The position numbers were made by a program, and so were the translations under genes. Positions 36,901-51,900 of a DNA stretch of 64,000 nucleotides are shown piece after piece. How positions within the stretch are numbered: position 1 is the stretch's first letter; each line of letters starts with the position of its first letter. The notes under the pieces were generated by a model, which saw only the letters and a list, made by a program, of their open reading frames with translations, did not search any database and was not told the DNA's origin. The stretch is taken from the NCBI RefSeq assembly GCF_949628265.1, contig NC_088786.1, positions 23,209,681 to 23,273,680 of the forward strand, given 5' to 3'. Origin of the DNA: Cloeon dipterum (taxonomy: Eukaryota; Arthropoda; Insecta; Ephemeroptera; Baetidae).

Positions 36901-39900
36901 TCAGTGAATTTTATCTAAGGTGAGCGGCTAAAAATGAAGGATTGAAATTACAACTATCTGGCAAGTTCTCCGCTGTTTTAGCGCCTCAGAATTTACCAGC
37001 AACAGTTTCCCAGTTAAAAAATATCTATATCAATTAAATTCACATGGCCAAAATTCTATAAATGTACATTATTTGAAATTCAACGTATAGCAGTATCTTC
37101 TGTTTTTTATGAGCAGTCAAAACGCTATTTCAAATTGTAAGATCCTTACTTTTACTTAAAAATAATCATTATAATGATCTATAGATTTGACGCGATTTAC
37201 ATTTTACGGCCAAGCATGAAATGGCTGTGTTTTTCCATAAGCACCATATTATTGGTGAGTTCAATTTATTTCCTATTATGGTTTGTGTAAAATCATTATA
37301 ATATGGAAAATGTGCAAGTCATGAAGGTACTCGACCCATTCAATAGAGCAGGAACGAATGAGTGAAGTGTTTTTCAGAAATAAACTCACAAAGGGGCTAT
37401 AATTATATAGGCAGCATTCATTTGCAGATAGATTGAATTGCCTCCGATATGTGTGAGAGCAAGTTTATTGGGTCAAAAGCTCTTGAGAAATATTCTCTAG
37501 AGATGCGGTTTGTTCAGGCATTTTGTCATTTATCAGGCTTGGGGGTATTGAATGTGACATAACACTCAGAAACTCATAGTGATATGGGCTGCGTGTGTGC
37601 AACGACCCGTCAAACCACTGGGCGTGTGTGTGCGCCATGAGCAGGCAAATTTCACACCTCCAGTGCTGGGTGAAAAATGGTTTTCCGAACAATCAATGAT
37701 TGAATTTAGCGCCAACGCCATCTTTGTAAAAATATGTCTGTGCACATGCGGTGCTTTGATGCTCTCATCTGAAAATTTTTGCTTGAATGTTTTCCTCAAA
37801 ACTATTCTATAGAAAGGAAAAATTAGATTTTATACTTCTGATTCCTGCAAGCATTTGATAAATATAAAAGATAATGTGTCGAAACAACATCGGTGTGATA
37901 GTTTTGATTCATTTACCACGGAAGTAAATATGTTTCTCTGGAGGATAGCGGGAAAGAAGTAATGCTGGATACAATATGTGCCGCTGGGACTTGCAGCTGA
38001 GAGCAGAATGATTAGATTGATCCAATAGGGACGTGTTGTCCCATTCAAGCGCAGACATACTCGCCACCGACGGGGCAGAGCCAAGTGCAAGAAATTGCCT
38101 GGAAGAAAATATTGAGTATGTGCGAGCTGCTGCATTAACCTCAATATAGCGTCTCGCCTGGGCATCATTGCACGGTTCTTTCCCAGACACAATCAAAATC
38201 GCTCGATCGCCAGCAGACAAGGAAAAGAGAGAAGGATAAGAAAGCCGGCGGGTTCAATGCCTGAAATGATTGAATAGTTTTTTTTTATATCGAGGTATTT
38301 TTTTAATAAATAATATATCTCCAAAAGAAACAAACAAAAATTTCGATAAGTACCAAGAATATTAAAAATGATGAAATACCTAAACCAGCCCGTTGGCTCA
38401 CATTGTTAAGGCATTCTCAGGAGTGTCAAAGCAATGGGATTTGATCTAATACTGGCTACCGAATGTCAGAGATGGCAAAAAGTGGTTAGTTTAGTGACTC
38501 GAAATGCTCAAATTGCTCAACGGGCTGGGAGGCGCACCGGCGCCGACTCGCTTCTTGCTGGTTTGCATCTTTCCAGCATGCGTGATTTGGCTTCACGGGA
38601 CGAATGTTTAGCGTTTCAATGTAGTCCTCGGTGCGGAGGCAAGTGGCCCTTGAGTGGGCTGGGTCCCTGTGCGGCCTGGTGCGCCCATGTTATCCGTTCT
38701 CGGTGTTATTGGGACCCGGGTTTCAGCATTCGTGCTAGTGCAGTGCGCGCCCGTCCCGGTCCTCGGACAGGGATAAAAAGAGCAAAAAAATATTAGCACA
38801 TACACACGAGTGTAAAATTCTTAAACTTACGGTACCTGAAATTTAATTCGTGTGTGGACAGGAAAAAAGCCACACGCAACGTTGATCGTGCAGAAAATTA
38901 AATTAACTAATGATTTATAAAACGCAATATGCGTGCATCACTAAATTTTTTATGCTTCTCTCAAAGTAAATCTTGATGTACACTTTTGAATGTATGATAT
39001 TTTTCACATGTCTCGCCACAGAATTTACATCTAAAATCGTTATTAGGTTCATAATGAAACGTTTGTATTACTACAGAAAATATAGTGATAGCCATGACAA
39101 AAAATAAAGCGATTATGTTAATTTCTATTATTTTGGCTTTAATTACTATTTTAATTCAATGTATATCATAAGAAACGATGGAGCTATACATATATGAACT
39201 GAAACTTTTACAACTTTAAATTTTAGAACTTTAAATTGAATCTTCTGCTCTTTTTAATTTACCGCAAGGGTGAGTTATAATTAAAGAATATAAAATCGGC
39301 TCAGAAACTGCGGGAGAAAGTTCTTTAAAAAATGTAAATTGCTAGCTCTAACGATGGCACTCATATATTCATTAACGATAACAGTGCGGCAGCCCTGAGA
39401 GCAACAAAAAGCATTGTATATAAGTGCTTTTTAATGCAAACTGCAGAATTGGTGCCAGCGAAATGAGAGTGCTCGCACTCTGCAACCTAAAGTTTCCAGC
39501 TCGTTGTCCTGGTTGGTTTAGAGAACGCTTTGCTTTTCATGCAGATCGTCCCTTGCAAATGCGCAATTCCCTTCACAACGTGGTTTGTGCCGTTTGAGCT
39601 GCGGTGCGTGTTTCATGCACGCTACTTCAAGTAGCGTTTTCATTTTCACATTGTTGCTTGGCAGACCAGAGAGCTTTTGTTTTCGAAAATGCACAAAGTG
39701 AATACGCTCAATACGCTGCTTTATGTTAGTTGAACTGCTTGTAAATTTTTGTTAAATAAAATCGCCCACAACACAGAAAAATTGACAGAATTCCTTTTAC
39801 GATTGAGGAAAAATTTTAGCGAAGTTGAATAATTTGGGAAAGAAGATTTCCTGCCCTTGCAATGAAATTTGGTTTTCTCCTATTAATTGGAACCTAATGC

Positions 39901-42900
39901 TCTCTTTTGACAGCAGAGATGGTTGCTAATTATTGGGAAATTCCTCTCATCTCTCAACTGGCAGATAGTCTAATTATAGCCGTACCATTTTAACCAGAAC
40001 AAAAAGCATTCTCGAGCTTCTACATACTAACTGTGAATTTCGCTGCCGTGTTAGTCTGCCTTTATTTGCTTTCAATCCGAGGGATAATTAAATTCCTGAG
40101 CTGATTTCTCTCTCATCACCACGGGGTGCATGGCATTGATCAATTGAAATCCAGCGAGTGTGTGTTCTGCCTGCGCCCAAGCAGCTCGCGTGTCTCGCAT
40201 GCCGACAGGTATACCATTCTTCTTTTGTTATCAGCGCGGTCAGACAGCTCCCTCATCGACCTAAAAAACCGGACCTTACTTTTTTGCATGCCCCAAATTT
40301 GTTTGAACGTGTGAGACTCGATTTCCTCCGGTAGCGACCTAATGTGACCCAGACAGACGCTGTTCTCGACACGACGCCCAATTTTGTTTGCAAGGCGAAT
40401 AAGTATGTAATTGGCATCGAGGGAGTCCTTTGTGTTTCGTCTGCTATTGGGCACAAAAGCAGAGCACTTTGATGTTTCCTCGTGCTTGTTGTGTGTAGTA
40501 GAGATTGTTAGAAAAAAAATTATCAAGAGTTTTCCTTAAACAATTTGAATTTATTTGAACATTTTACAAAAGAAAAGCCTATCTCAGAGGGCTAATTATT
40601 TTATCGTTTTACCTTGTTTTGAGCATCTTTTCTGTTGATTTAAGATTTGATCTTAGTTTGGAGTTTGGAATTTTTGTACCTGTGTTATGGAAGCTATTTA
40701 AAAACTTTTAATATTTTTAAACTTCTTCGGTATTTTGATCACCTTTCTCAAGCTAAAAGAAAATAAAGATAATTAAGTTGGTTAAATAAAATTGCAAATT
40801 GGATCTTGAAAGCAAATAATAACACTTTAGTCAAATGGAGAAAGGGAAACAACAGACAAAAATTGGCTTCGGTTGTGCTTGCAACAATTTTCCGCGCTCA
40901 ACCGGAGCAAATTACGTTGAAAAAGGAAAGTTTTTGTCAACTCTTTGCAATAAAAGCGAGGAGGTTGGTGAAAACGTGAAAAGCAAACAACTCGGCGGCG
41001 AGTTGTTTGTGTCCATATCCACCCACGCGACGGAAAAGACTCCCATTTGAGCAAGCTGCAGCCTGACATTTCCATCAACTCGATCACAGCAACCCGTGAC
41101 CTTTACTAGCTGCATTTTATTACTGGGTTGCTGCGAGCGTTCTCTATGGAAAAATGTAGCATCGAATATTGAAAACACGGGGAGCCAAGGAACCATAAAT
41201 ATTTATCGCGGGAATAAAGCTTGCGCTCTGAAATCCATCCCCTGAAGGCGCAGAATACTACCAAAGATAAACTTTGTTTAAAGTTTACTTGTTTTCTCAT
41301 AACTTTTTGTCTGGGACAGAATCGCAATCGTTGTTTTTTTTTTAAATTTCCCATCCATAAACTGTCTCCTTGCAATGAAGCTTTAATTCGGCAATTAATT
41401 TTAGCTGTCACAACAAGAAGGCATTCACCCCTCTTGTGCTCTGGCCCATTAATAAACTGTGCAGCATTTTCCTTTTTTTGTGGCAAAAGAGCCAAAAAAG
41501 CTACCCATGTTGGTTCCACAATATGACCCGGCTTTCTTAAATTTTGTCGTCGACTATGTGGGGGAGCTGTCGCCTGGTTGATTTTGATTTTACGGCACGC
41601 TTCCAAATTCCAAGGAAAGAGAAAATCAGTACTCGCCAGTCCCACCACGCTCATTTTTTTCTGCTTGCGTGCCACTCTGGCCTTGTTTCGCGAAATCTCA
41701 GCCTAGGGAATAAACTCGCACTGGGACGGTTGAGTCGGAAAACGAAACAATGCCTCCATCCTCGCCAACAGGGTTAAAAGTGAACCTAACAGTCAATAGT
41801 AGAACAAAGGCAGGCGCAGTGGGGAAGCTCCTTTGTTATGAATTTTGGTGGCCCCTTGCAGATTTTTTCGTAATTCTCCTAACGATTTTAACATGAGTTG
41901 GTTATTTTGTAGAGTTAATGTAAATGGATTAATTATGTAAATTTGTATCATGAAAAATACAAAATAAAATGTTTAGCAAGATCGAGCGCTTGCGATCAAA
42001 TTGTTGACTTTATTTTTATTGGAGTTCAATATATAAAAATAAAATCAATGAGCAAGGAACCTTTCGTAAAGATCGAGACTAATGTTAGTTTAGTTTTAAC
42101 TCAACATTTTAACAGAATAAAGGTGGTACAATATTTTTTGTTGCAGCAGACACGCAGTCAATGGTCTACACAACGCAAAAAAAAACATAATTTGGCAGCA
42201 TGTTTCCAGCCTATAACTCATCTAAAGGCCATCCTGGCAATTCCATTTTACAGGAAAACGTTTTCGCACTATTTCACAGACGCTATATCCCAAAGTGTCA
42301 GCAAGAAAAACCAATATAATATGAAGGGTGCGCACGCGAGAAAAATTCGCCTCCAAGGAGGGCCCGAAATTAAATTCTTCGCCGAGAGGGCGCGAATAAG
42401 GCGCTAATCTAGCGATAATCTTGGATGCAAAGCTGGCAAGAACGAGATGACAGACCATTAATTTCTTGCCGAGCAAGTGAGACACTTTCTTCACTTAAAT
42501 TTCTCCGTCGTTTGCTAACCATTTGTGTCACTACCACGCTGATATATAAAATGAATTGCCGCGTGGGCGTCACTTGGCAAGCTGAGCAGTATACGTGTCG
42601 TGTAATGGAGCACAGGTGATCTGCTCTGGGTTGTGTATCCTTTTTCACCTAGACGTGCTTCTGCAGACAAATTTCCCACCCGTGGTGAAAGTGCGTGGCG
42701 CACATGCGGCAAATGCGTCATCCCGCCATGTACAGGCCGGCCGTGTGTTGTCTTGTCACACCGCCCGTAAAATCGATATTTTTTTTACCAAGGATGCATC
42801 ATCGAAGGGCTTGCAGATTTTAACTGGTCTTTGCCGAGTGCATTGTAAGCGCGTAAAATATGTTTTGTTCAATGTCAGTTCCTTCCAGCACTGTTTAAAA

Positions 42901-45900
42901 GCAAAAACCGACAAGACTTCATCTATGAAATATAGAACGCTTAAAATATCACGACTTTTTTAAGGCATGCTGGAATGTTTTCTTAAAACCAAAGGTTTAA
43001 TTTAATTTAAAATCAAGTTAAGACCCGTGCTGTTAAATTATATTCAAGGGAAAAATTTTAGCACGTTAAAACGCTCCCGTAATTAATTTTTTGATTTCTT
43101 TCCTTGGACACTATTGATTTGCAAATTTAAAAACGCTGCAAATTTTTACTCAACGTTTTTCGTACTATTATATTCTAAAATACCAGAACCAACTAATTTT
43201 GGACGTCATCAAGAGTAAAGTGATACAAAAAGGGAAAATATTTATGAATATAAGTCAATGAACAGCCTATAATTTGTGGGTGAGCTCCTGAGGACTGTTG
43301 AAAGTCAATAACAATTCTGAACTTTCTCTTGCCAAGAAGCAATTTATTTTGAGACTCTCGCAGACAATACCATTTGTGTGTGCTATATTGATTTCGCCAA
43401 AGCAGCTCAGCAAGCTGACGAAGAGCACAATTTAATTTCACACTGACAATGAGTTTCATATATGATTAATTTACACGATCGTGATAACGTAATATTCACG
43501 GTGCCAAGAAACCACATCTTGCACTTCTTCATTGGTTTTGTCACAAGAGAGAAAGTTGAATGTGATGTATGATGGCTTCTCTTTCGCGTGTTCGTGGCTT
43601 AAGTTAGTCGAAGAGGCGCTATCGCTGGAAATAACCCTATGTTAATTAATTATTCTGTTGAGATATGAACGCAAATTAATTCCTGGCCTCAGCGAACGCG
43701 CATCTCATCTTGCGATGAAACTTTGCGCTTATATTGATTTTTGCGCTCGCCTGAAGATTGAATTCGTCTTAATAGGCAATTATAAGAGCTTTTGAAAACT
43801 TTCCTGAAGCCACCTAAATTCCATGAGCATTTTGATTGAGAGAATTTTTTATGAAATGCCAATAAGGAATCCTAATAATGTTCGGTAATTTTAGATCATG
43901 ATCAGCTTAAAAAAATAACAAGCGAATGATCGGCGAACGGAAAATACAGCCAATTCAATATTTGAACGGGAAAATCAGTTTGTTATTTGTACAATGCGAA
44001 ATAGATTCTAGAGCAATATCGCTTGAAATATTGGCTGATTTCACGGCACGATATATGGGGAAACGTGCCCGCGAGCTGCCTACGAGCTATAGTGCGTAAT
44101 TAGAGCCGCCCATATCGATATCCACAATAACACACAATAATTATCATCTTCACAATGCGTTGAGCTTGATGAAATCGGTCTGTTTGTTAAATCTATGGCT
44201 GCAAATTAACAACAGTTAAAGTTCAATGCTGCTACTGAAATATATGCTATCTTAATAAATCATAGAAGTTAATACATTTCTCTTGTGTCGCAGTTGTACT
44301 TCTCGCTGACTTCTGTAACCCTCTACATGATCCTGGAGGGAGAGGACTGGGGACAAAGCACAAGTTCAAGTCAGGCGCACGAAGCTGTGGAAGGTTCCCT
44401 TCTCTTGGCAACAATAGCGCCCACAAAGAGCATGAAAGGAAATGTTAGCAGCTTTTTGGAACCACAGGGAATATCACAAGGTGAGGCCCGTTCCTCCTTT
44501 TTACTTTGAGATGGAAATTTGTCAAATATTTCATTTTCAGTTACGTTGTGGATTGCGGTTGCAGTGCTTACTTGTGCCTTCTCCGGCATCCTCTCGTCCA
44601 TTTTGCTATTAATCGGACTTTACACAGTGAGTAACTATTTTTATAGAACGGTTAATTGTTTCTAGTTATGAACAGAAAGATTTTCATTACGCAACCATCA
44701 TTTTAATCAATTTCCCTGACTTTCATTATTTCTTGAAAAAGTAGATAGAAGCATCATAATTGCAGTCTAAATGTTATTTTGCAGAATTTAAATTTCAATC
44801 TTTCGTTAAAATGCTGATAATTGCATGGAATTATTTCTGCCGTAATACCTATTAACCATCACTAGAATCATGCAAACTATTTATAATTTAGCTGGTGACC
44901 CTCGTCAGTCAATTGATAAATAATGCAAGTGTGTTTTCTTTGGACACGAATTTAAATTTCACTATTCCCTTAAGCTCATATGCACATTAAAAAATTCTGT
45001 GTGAACTCCAGCTCAAGAAATCACAAACCCAACTAATCCATTCTACAGTTCGTGCTGCTTTAGAATTTGGCGAGTAAGCGCACGTAACACAAGACTGAGT
45101 TCAGAGTGTAGGGCAGCCAACCCCTTCAACTCCAGCCTTACTCTTTACTCTAGACGCTAACTGCAAAACAACTATTTCTTTTGAGTGTCGTGAGCCATGT
45201 GGCAACCTGCTAAATTTTTCTATTTTCTTTTTTTCTGCTATTACGTAGCATGTTGATACATAATACATTTTTGTTGGTACCTTTTCAGTTTCATTTCCTT
45301 TTTAACGTAACTTCCTTACACAAGAGTATTATAGTATTAAATTACCCACAGTAAACTTCTGTCGCACCACAAATTTCCGATAGAATATAGAGCTATAGTA
45401 AAATTGCATTGCTCTAGACTGGAGCAACTTTGAAAGGAGAACTTTGTTCGCGTCCAATTACTGGTGTAGACCAAAATTTGACGTTTGCAGGCGCACAAAG
45501 TGACAAAAAGCGACCAACGTATTTGTAAGCACGTAGCTCGTCTACTGCGGTAAATTTCGCCATCAGGCGCAGATGAGAGCAGTGTTTTGATTCGCAAAAC
45601 CAGTAGTTGGCGAGTTGGCGTAATGGCTACAAAGCTGCTGCCAAAGGCGTGGGTGTGAAAGCACGAGAGAGAGAGAGAGAGATTTACTATACCATGCAAG
45701 TTTGTTTTGCTCTGGCGGGAGTGAAAATCGAGAGAATGGCTACAGTAACAATCAATTTGTATTTGTTATAAATAAATCATTGAATGGAACGTCAGCTAGG
45801 TGACAAAGTTGTGTTTGTTTCTGCTCTTTGCTTTTAACGGCTGCCATCATTTTTGTACTTTTATTGTTGTTTTGACGTTTCGGTTCGGGAAATCACGTCA

Positions 45901-48900
45901 TATATCAAACTAATAACAGGCCATTTTAGTCATTATTTGGCTGTCTCTCGAAAAAATTATTTTGTGCAGTTTATTTAGACTTGCTTTATAATGAGTGGAT
46001 TCGTCCTTGAGCCAAGTGATGAGTTTATCGGAACCATTCTTTAATGAGACAGGCAAATAATTTAATAAATTTTGATATATTATATATTATATATCATATT
46101 ATGCTCCAAGAAATTCATTATAATTTTCGCTCGGAATGGAAAAATCCAGCGACGCAGTATATACTATTGGTGCATGAACAATAAACGAAGATTGATTTTC
46201 TTCCTCGTTTACCTTGACAGAATGAAATTGGAAAATTCTTATCAGAGATTGCGCACTTTTGTTTGCAGGACAGAAGAAGCTTACTTGTACCTTGGGTTTT
46301 CACTGTGATGGGTACCAGCTCGATGGATTTGTGCCACACTTTTTATCTTCTTATATTTGAAAAGGTAAGAAATTCTTATGTGACTTAAATTTCTGACAAA
46401 TGAAGATCCCAATTCAAATCACATGCACATTTGAAACACAAAAGTAAAATGCGAAAGTTTTCGTTATTTGATGTGCATAATGAGTAAGGCGTTTTTGCTG
46501 AGGTAGCACGTGCTTGGAATGGTTAAATACGTTAAATATGTGCTGAGTGCCCTTACTCTTCGCACAAATAATGTTTATCAAATTAATATAAATAAGGGGC
46601 AAGCAGCGATGTTATGAGCAATCACGTCACAATTTTCAGATGAGGCTGCAAGGACAAAATCATTTTGCTTGTTTGTCACGCCTGACCTTGAGGAACTGCC
46701 GATTTTACGTTGCATGTATACCGCACTAATTATATTGTTGTTCATTAGGCTTAGCGCGCTGTAACTTTGTTCTCCAGTGGCGTATAATTAGACGACGCGG
46801 CACTCATTATAATTTATAAACCGGTGAAAATTATTTTGCGCTTCACGCTCACTCGTTTTCATCGCCATCTCGGCTTAATGCCGCCTCTTGCGAAGAGTCG
46901 CTTCGTCTCCCAAAATTACGTGTCACAGATGCTGATTTTTATTGGCATAAAATATCGGTTTGGTAATGCCTGCACTTTGAGCGCGGAGCAGGCGGAGAGC
47001 TGTTACGGTCCCTTTCTTCTGGAAGTGGGTAATTGGATAACCCTCTAATGACGCCACTGGTCATTTCTTTGTCATTGACGTATTGCCATAATCGTTCTCA
47101 GAACCCGAAAAAAGAAAGCATCATTTCTCCTAAAAATGTCTTTCTAGTCAGCAAAATATTAATCTTGACTGCGCCCCCGCATATCGCATCTGAAGCTCCG
47201 ACGCCTAGCTGGCGCGCTATATGCTTCTTGCCTTTCAGCTTCGTCAAGCCGGTTGCATACTCAGTAATTTTTTCAATATAAAATAAAAGCTGTATATTGT
47301 AATGTGTCTGTCATACTTTACTGGCAAGACGTTAGAAGTTGCAAATAAGGTAAAAATTATATATGAACTAAAAGAGAAAAGCAAGGATGGTAAAAGTCGT
47401 AAAAGTACTGAGTCGGCTGGATTCGAGGCAACAAGCCCGTTTGTTGATTGCTCGTGTCGTTCGTGAGCAGCATGTTAACGAAGAAGAACAAGAATGGTAT
47501 ATTAATCGCTTCAAGCAGAGTGAGCGAGTTCAAAGATATCCACTATATTTATTTTTTGGCTGGCACTGGTAAAACGAAACGCTTTTAGAATAGCAAACAC
47601 AACAGCAAGCTTTTCGATGCAAATTGCGTACGCGTCAATCACGCCATTCCTTTTAACTGCTGCGATGAGCCGAAACGGGATGCTGCCACAGGAAATCAAT
47701 TTCGCCTGCCTGCGCCTCTTGGCATTCGCTCTTTTGAAACAGCGCAATCAGACCTACGGCAATCTCCTCCGCCTTCGATGGTTCCGTGCAAACCGACCTT
47801 ATTGGCTACATATATAGAGCGCCTCACATCGATGTGTTTACAATAAGTTTGTGATGGCAGCCTCGGCACCAACAGTAAATCGAGTGCGTGTCTGAAATTT
47901 CATTGAGCGAGAGTGCGTCTATCACGTCTTGGCAAAAGCGGTAGAGGCTTGTGTAATTGCCAACTATGATCTTCTATCAATGGGCGAGCGACCAGATATA
48001 TCAGATATCTCAGTTACGTCACAACAAGTCCACTGTTCTACCGTAACCCGGCAACGCAAGTTCAAGGTTTATTTTTCAAAACTTGATTTCAACAATTGAG
48101 CTGAATTGGCCATTCACTACTTACCAGAAATCATTTTACGGCGCTTCATACTAATGAGTTAAATTATTCTAATACATATACGATCAAATTTAGGTTAAAT
48201 TAAGAAATAGCCCTGCAGAACCATATTAAAGGTTACTTTGAAACTAAATTGCTCTGTTTTGCCCGAATATTTTGTTGAATTCCCTTCCATATTAAAAATG
48301 AATATCAGCCAAATAAAAAATAAAAAACAAGAATTCTTGGTAGACCTTTTGACTCTTTGCCTTTTGCCTTTTATGCGAAACCACACACACATATAGTGAT
48401 TCAAACCAGGAAATGATGTGGTCTGCTCCGCACACACACACACACACACACACACACTCAATTATTATGCGAAAATGATGGCGGGATTGCATGCGTCCGG
48501 CGAAAGGTAGAACCCACTTCCTCTGTGGTAGGGTCGCGCGAGCTTCCCTCACGGGTGCTCCCAGCATCAGCTATATAGAAAGCTTCTAAGAGCAGAGTGA
48601 ACAAAGTTTGAGCAAGAGCACTTACAGTTTTTAATTTCGCAACGTAGAAACTCGTTGTGCTGATTGAGAGTTCTGACTCGGAGCAAAAAAATATTCTGTG
48701 TGTGCAACATGGCCAAGTAATAAACAAATTATAAAGGAATTGCTTTATGAGAAGTAATAACTGCTAGGGTAAATTTTCTCGGTCACTAACTCTTGTGAAA
48801 AATCATTGCATAATTAGCTTTATCGTTAATTAGTTATAAAAGAAACTAAGATTATTTTTATATACGATATTAGCGATATTAGTAACACTATAACTTCAAA

Positions 48901-51900
48901 CTTCAAACGACTCCTTAATTTACTATCAAGGTTAAGGGCATAATTAAATGTATTTCTAAGAGGTGTGTAATAACATAAAGAAAAATAAATTATATTTTAA
49001 TTTTTAATTGCGAAAATTATTCCAGTACGGCTTTCTTTGCAAGCCTGCCGAACTACTGGTTGAATCCAGAGTTAAAATTGTACAGTCAAATTTCTGGTAA
49101 TAGCCCCCTTTTCACATTTTATACAACTGTTTTTGTTTTCAATCTTTTATTGCAACGTACACAGGACTGTACAAAGAGATGAGTTACTGCGCTCTGCAAA
49201 ATACACACAAGGAAATTGCAAATTTTAAAACAAAGGCAAAACTCTACACTGTTCTATCACATTAAATAAAAAAGCAACATATTATGGTGTTTTCCGCTCT
49301 GCTACGTTTTCCATCATACAACCGAAACAATGATGGACTCATTGCCAGTGTTTGCTGCACATTCATGCCGTGAGCGACGAAAGCTCCCTTGTTCTCTCTG
49401 TCTATGGCTGTATATTAAAACTCGGAGCATTTTGAATGTCCTTTTGCTCTGAAATGTCAACGCAAGCACCGGCTCTCATGGCTTGGAAACTATGAATATT
49501 TTTTACCTACCCACAATCGCATTTTCTGTGTGTATTACGTCAGAGCCGTGCAGATGGAATATATCTATTTGCTCTCGCACCGGATGTATGAATGCGCAGA
49601 CGAGGAGGAATGGGTGGGACACAGTTGTGCTAGAATGAAGGGCCTCGTTAACAGATAAACAACGTCATTTTCGCACTCTGGTAGAATCTCACTGAAGTAA
49701 TTTATTCCATTACAATTCTACCTAACTTGCTAACTTTCCGTCAGCGCAGGACTTCCGTTTTGACAAGAGTTCATGAAGAGTAATTTCGATTTAATGAGAG
49801 GGCTCATGTAACAGAGGGGAAAATAAATTCAAGCGCGTTTGCTTGTCGCTTCTTGTATGCTCCTGTCGAAAAAATCAAAGAGGGACGAAGAAATAAGAAC
49901 ATTCATCACAACATGCAACGTGTGATAAAAATAAGTAATGGACTTTTCGTGCTTTTTTGCTCATTTCTCACTCAATAGTGCGCCGTCCATCACACGAAAA
50001 AAGGAAACACTTCATGACGTGGCGAGGGAACGAGAATGGTCGCATTTTTTCCCTCGTCGCCCCGCCCGCTCACTCTACTTTTCCCAGTTGAGATTTTTCC
50101 ATCGGGAATTACTAAGACATTAATATAATCTGTAAGTAACAGAACTATGAATCCATGAGATATATATTTAAAACATTGTTCGGTGAACTGCTGATATTAT
50201 TGTTTTGTAAGTAAAATTAAAAATTTGTTGAGCCAGCTTTGACTGCGCACTTCCACGCTTTTAAATCACAACGATTATTATTAGTTAAGCATATTAAGAG
50301 CATTTAGCACTATGGTATTTTATATTTGTTTATTTATTAACGTGATAGTATTCAAATGCAGCGGAACAAACGACAAGACTCATTCATTGATTCGTGCAAG
50401 TGTCGAATTTTTCCTATCATATTTTACTGTCGTTAGCATTTTGAAAGAATGCGCGGTAAATGATATCGCATAAACCTGAACAAAAATAATCATAAAAATG
50501 TTGCAAAAAGTACACCCTGTTCACATCTCTACAGTTGAGAACAGCAGTTTGAGCTGCACATGCAAGAGTCTGCTTTGCTGTGAACCTTCATAAAACTCAT
50601 CACTTCCAGATTATGTAACAAGCCGTTAGAGCGGGCGTCTTCGGGCAGCACTCCTCCTCAAATTGCTGCACCGTGTGCCACACTAGAGGTCATTTTCCTC
50701 CTACGCTCGCTCAGAACGATTGACGATAACCAACGCGCTCAATGGACGAACTTTTCATTGTCTTTCCTACTGCTTACAATTAGCCTCTCTCCGTTTTACA
50801 ACCTAAATGGCACACGTGTGTTTCATGAAAAAAAATATTTTGTTTGCTCTCCCCAAGCCGCGATATTGATTTTTTTGCTTGCCGAATATAAACATATAAG
50901 ATATATTACGCTTCTGCGAGAACAATGGCGGTCTTTGTTTACCTGTGCTGGCCCTTTATATGGTGCTTTAACAGAAGGAAGCTATATTGTATGCAAAAAG
51001 CGTGCAAAGGAGCGTTCGCTCTGTTTCATCATAAAGCTAAAGCCCTTTTAACGTAATCCTGTGTCAACTGGCGATGCTTGCCCAACGCGTGTTTCATTTC
51101 ACAGGAAGCAGTCACCGCTTTTTCAAACCAACCGCCTCAGTCCGCTTGAGATATTTCAAGATTAATTAAAACTGGCAATTCCAGTTTGATATCCTTTACC
51201 TCCCATTCAGTAGTTTTTAATAGTATTGAAGTTGCAATGTCAACTTCCGCTGTCTTAAGCTGAAAGCGTTCGATCGTCATTGTAATATTAGTTTAAATAT
51301 CAATATAATTAATTTTATCTGGATATCGACGGTATTTTCATATCTGAGAAGAAAAGAAATTGATGATAATTTCCATGTTGTGGTTTCGTGCACGCACTGG
51401 AATTGCTGGAAAAAAATTTCTTCTTTTGTGCTATATCTGTTGTGCCAATCAACTATTTACTTGTTACAACGTTTGAACGACGTTTGAACCAATATTTTGC
51501 ACTAAACTCATTCAGGTGAATTCCCTTTGTTCTATCGAAGTCTGAGAAAGTATCGGTCAGAAAGTCGGCTTTTGGACGCAGAGATCTTAGTAAATGATGC
51601 TATTTTATAATTATACACGCTATACTAATACATACGCATCCTGTTTAAAGTATCTAGTTTCCCATTGATTGGAGAGAGGTATACATTATGCATAAACTTT
51701 GTAATCCTTGTTGCAAATAATTTTAGGCTTGAATAAATTAATGCAGGAGTTGGCGAGCTCACTCGCAGCAGAAATTTCGTCAAGCAAATTATTTTCCAGA
51801 AGTCTGTATGCTTCTGACGCCCTCTAAATTCCCTCTGGCCGAGCGCCAAAAGTGAAATTAAAGAAAAGGAGCACAATTTGCACAGGTTCATAACTCACGA

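Larger units (their letters stand above)
22065..44293 (+). other. 22-kb first coding intron
   Basis: This large AT-rich intron starts at GTGAGT (22065) and ends at TCGCAG (44293). I find no convincing coding exon in it on either strand. It contains two copies of the dispersed repeat, one long hairpin, microsatellites and scattered less AT-rich stretches that may be regulatory. Introns of this size at the 5' end of a gene often carry enhancers; none can be proved from sequence. Confidence 0.5.

Noticed and set aside
38434..38796. 120-codon + frame
   Set aside because: Falls mostly inside the inverted copy of the dispersed repeat; the other copies do not keep the frame.
41106..41675. 189-codon minus strand frame, the longest in the 22-kb intron
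   Set aside because: Lys/Arg/Ser-rich without domain or family resemblance; no promoter or splice context. Probably chance, though a search would be worthwhile.
48195..48727. Minus strand frames with Cys-Val runs
   Set aside because: They are products of the (CA)n microsatellite.
49022..49059. Short hairpin suggestive of a small RNA
   Set aside because: Stem too short and interrupted for a convincing precursor.
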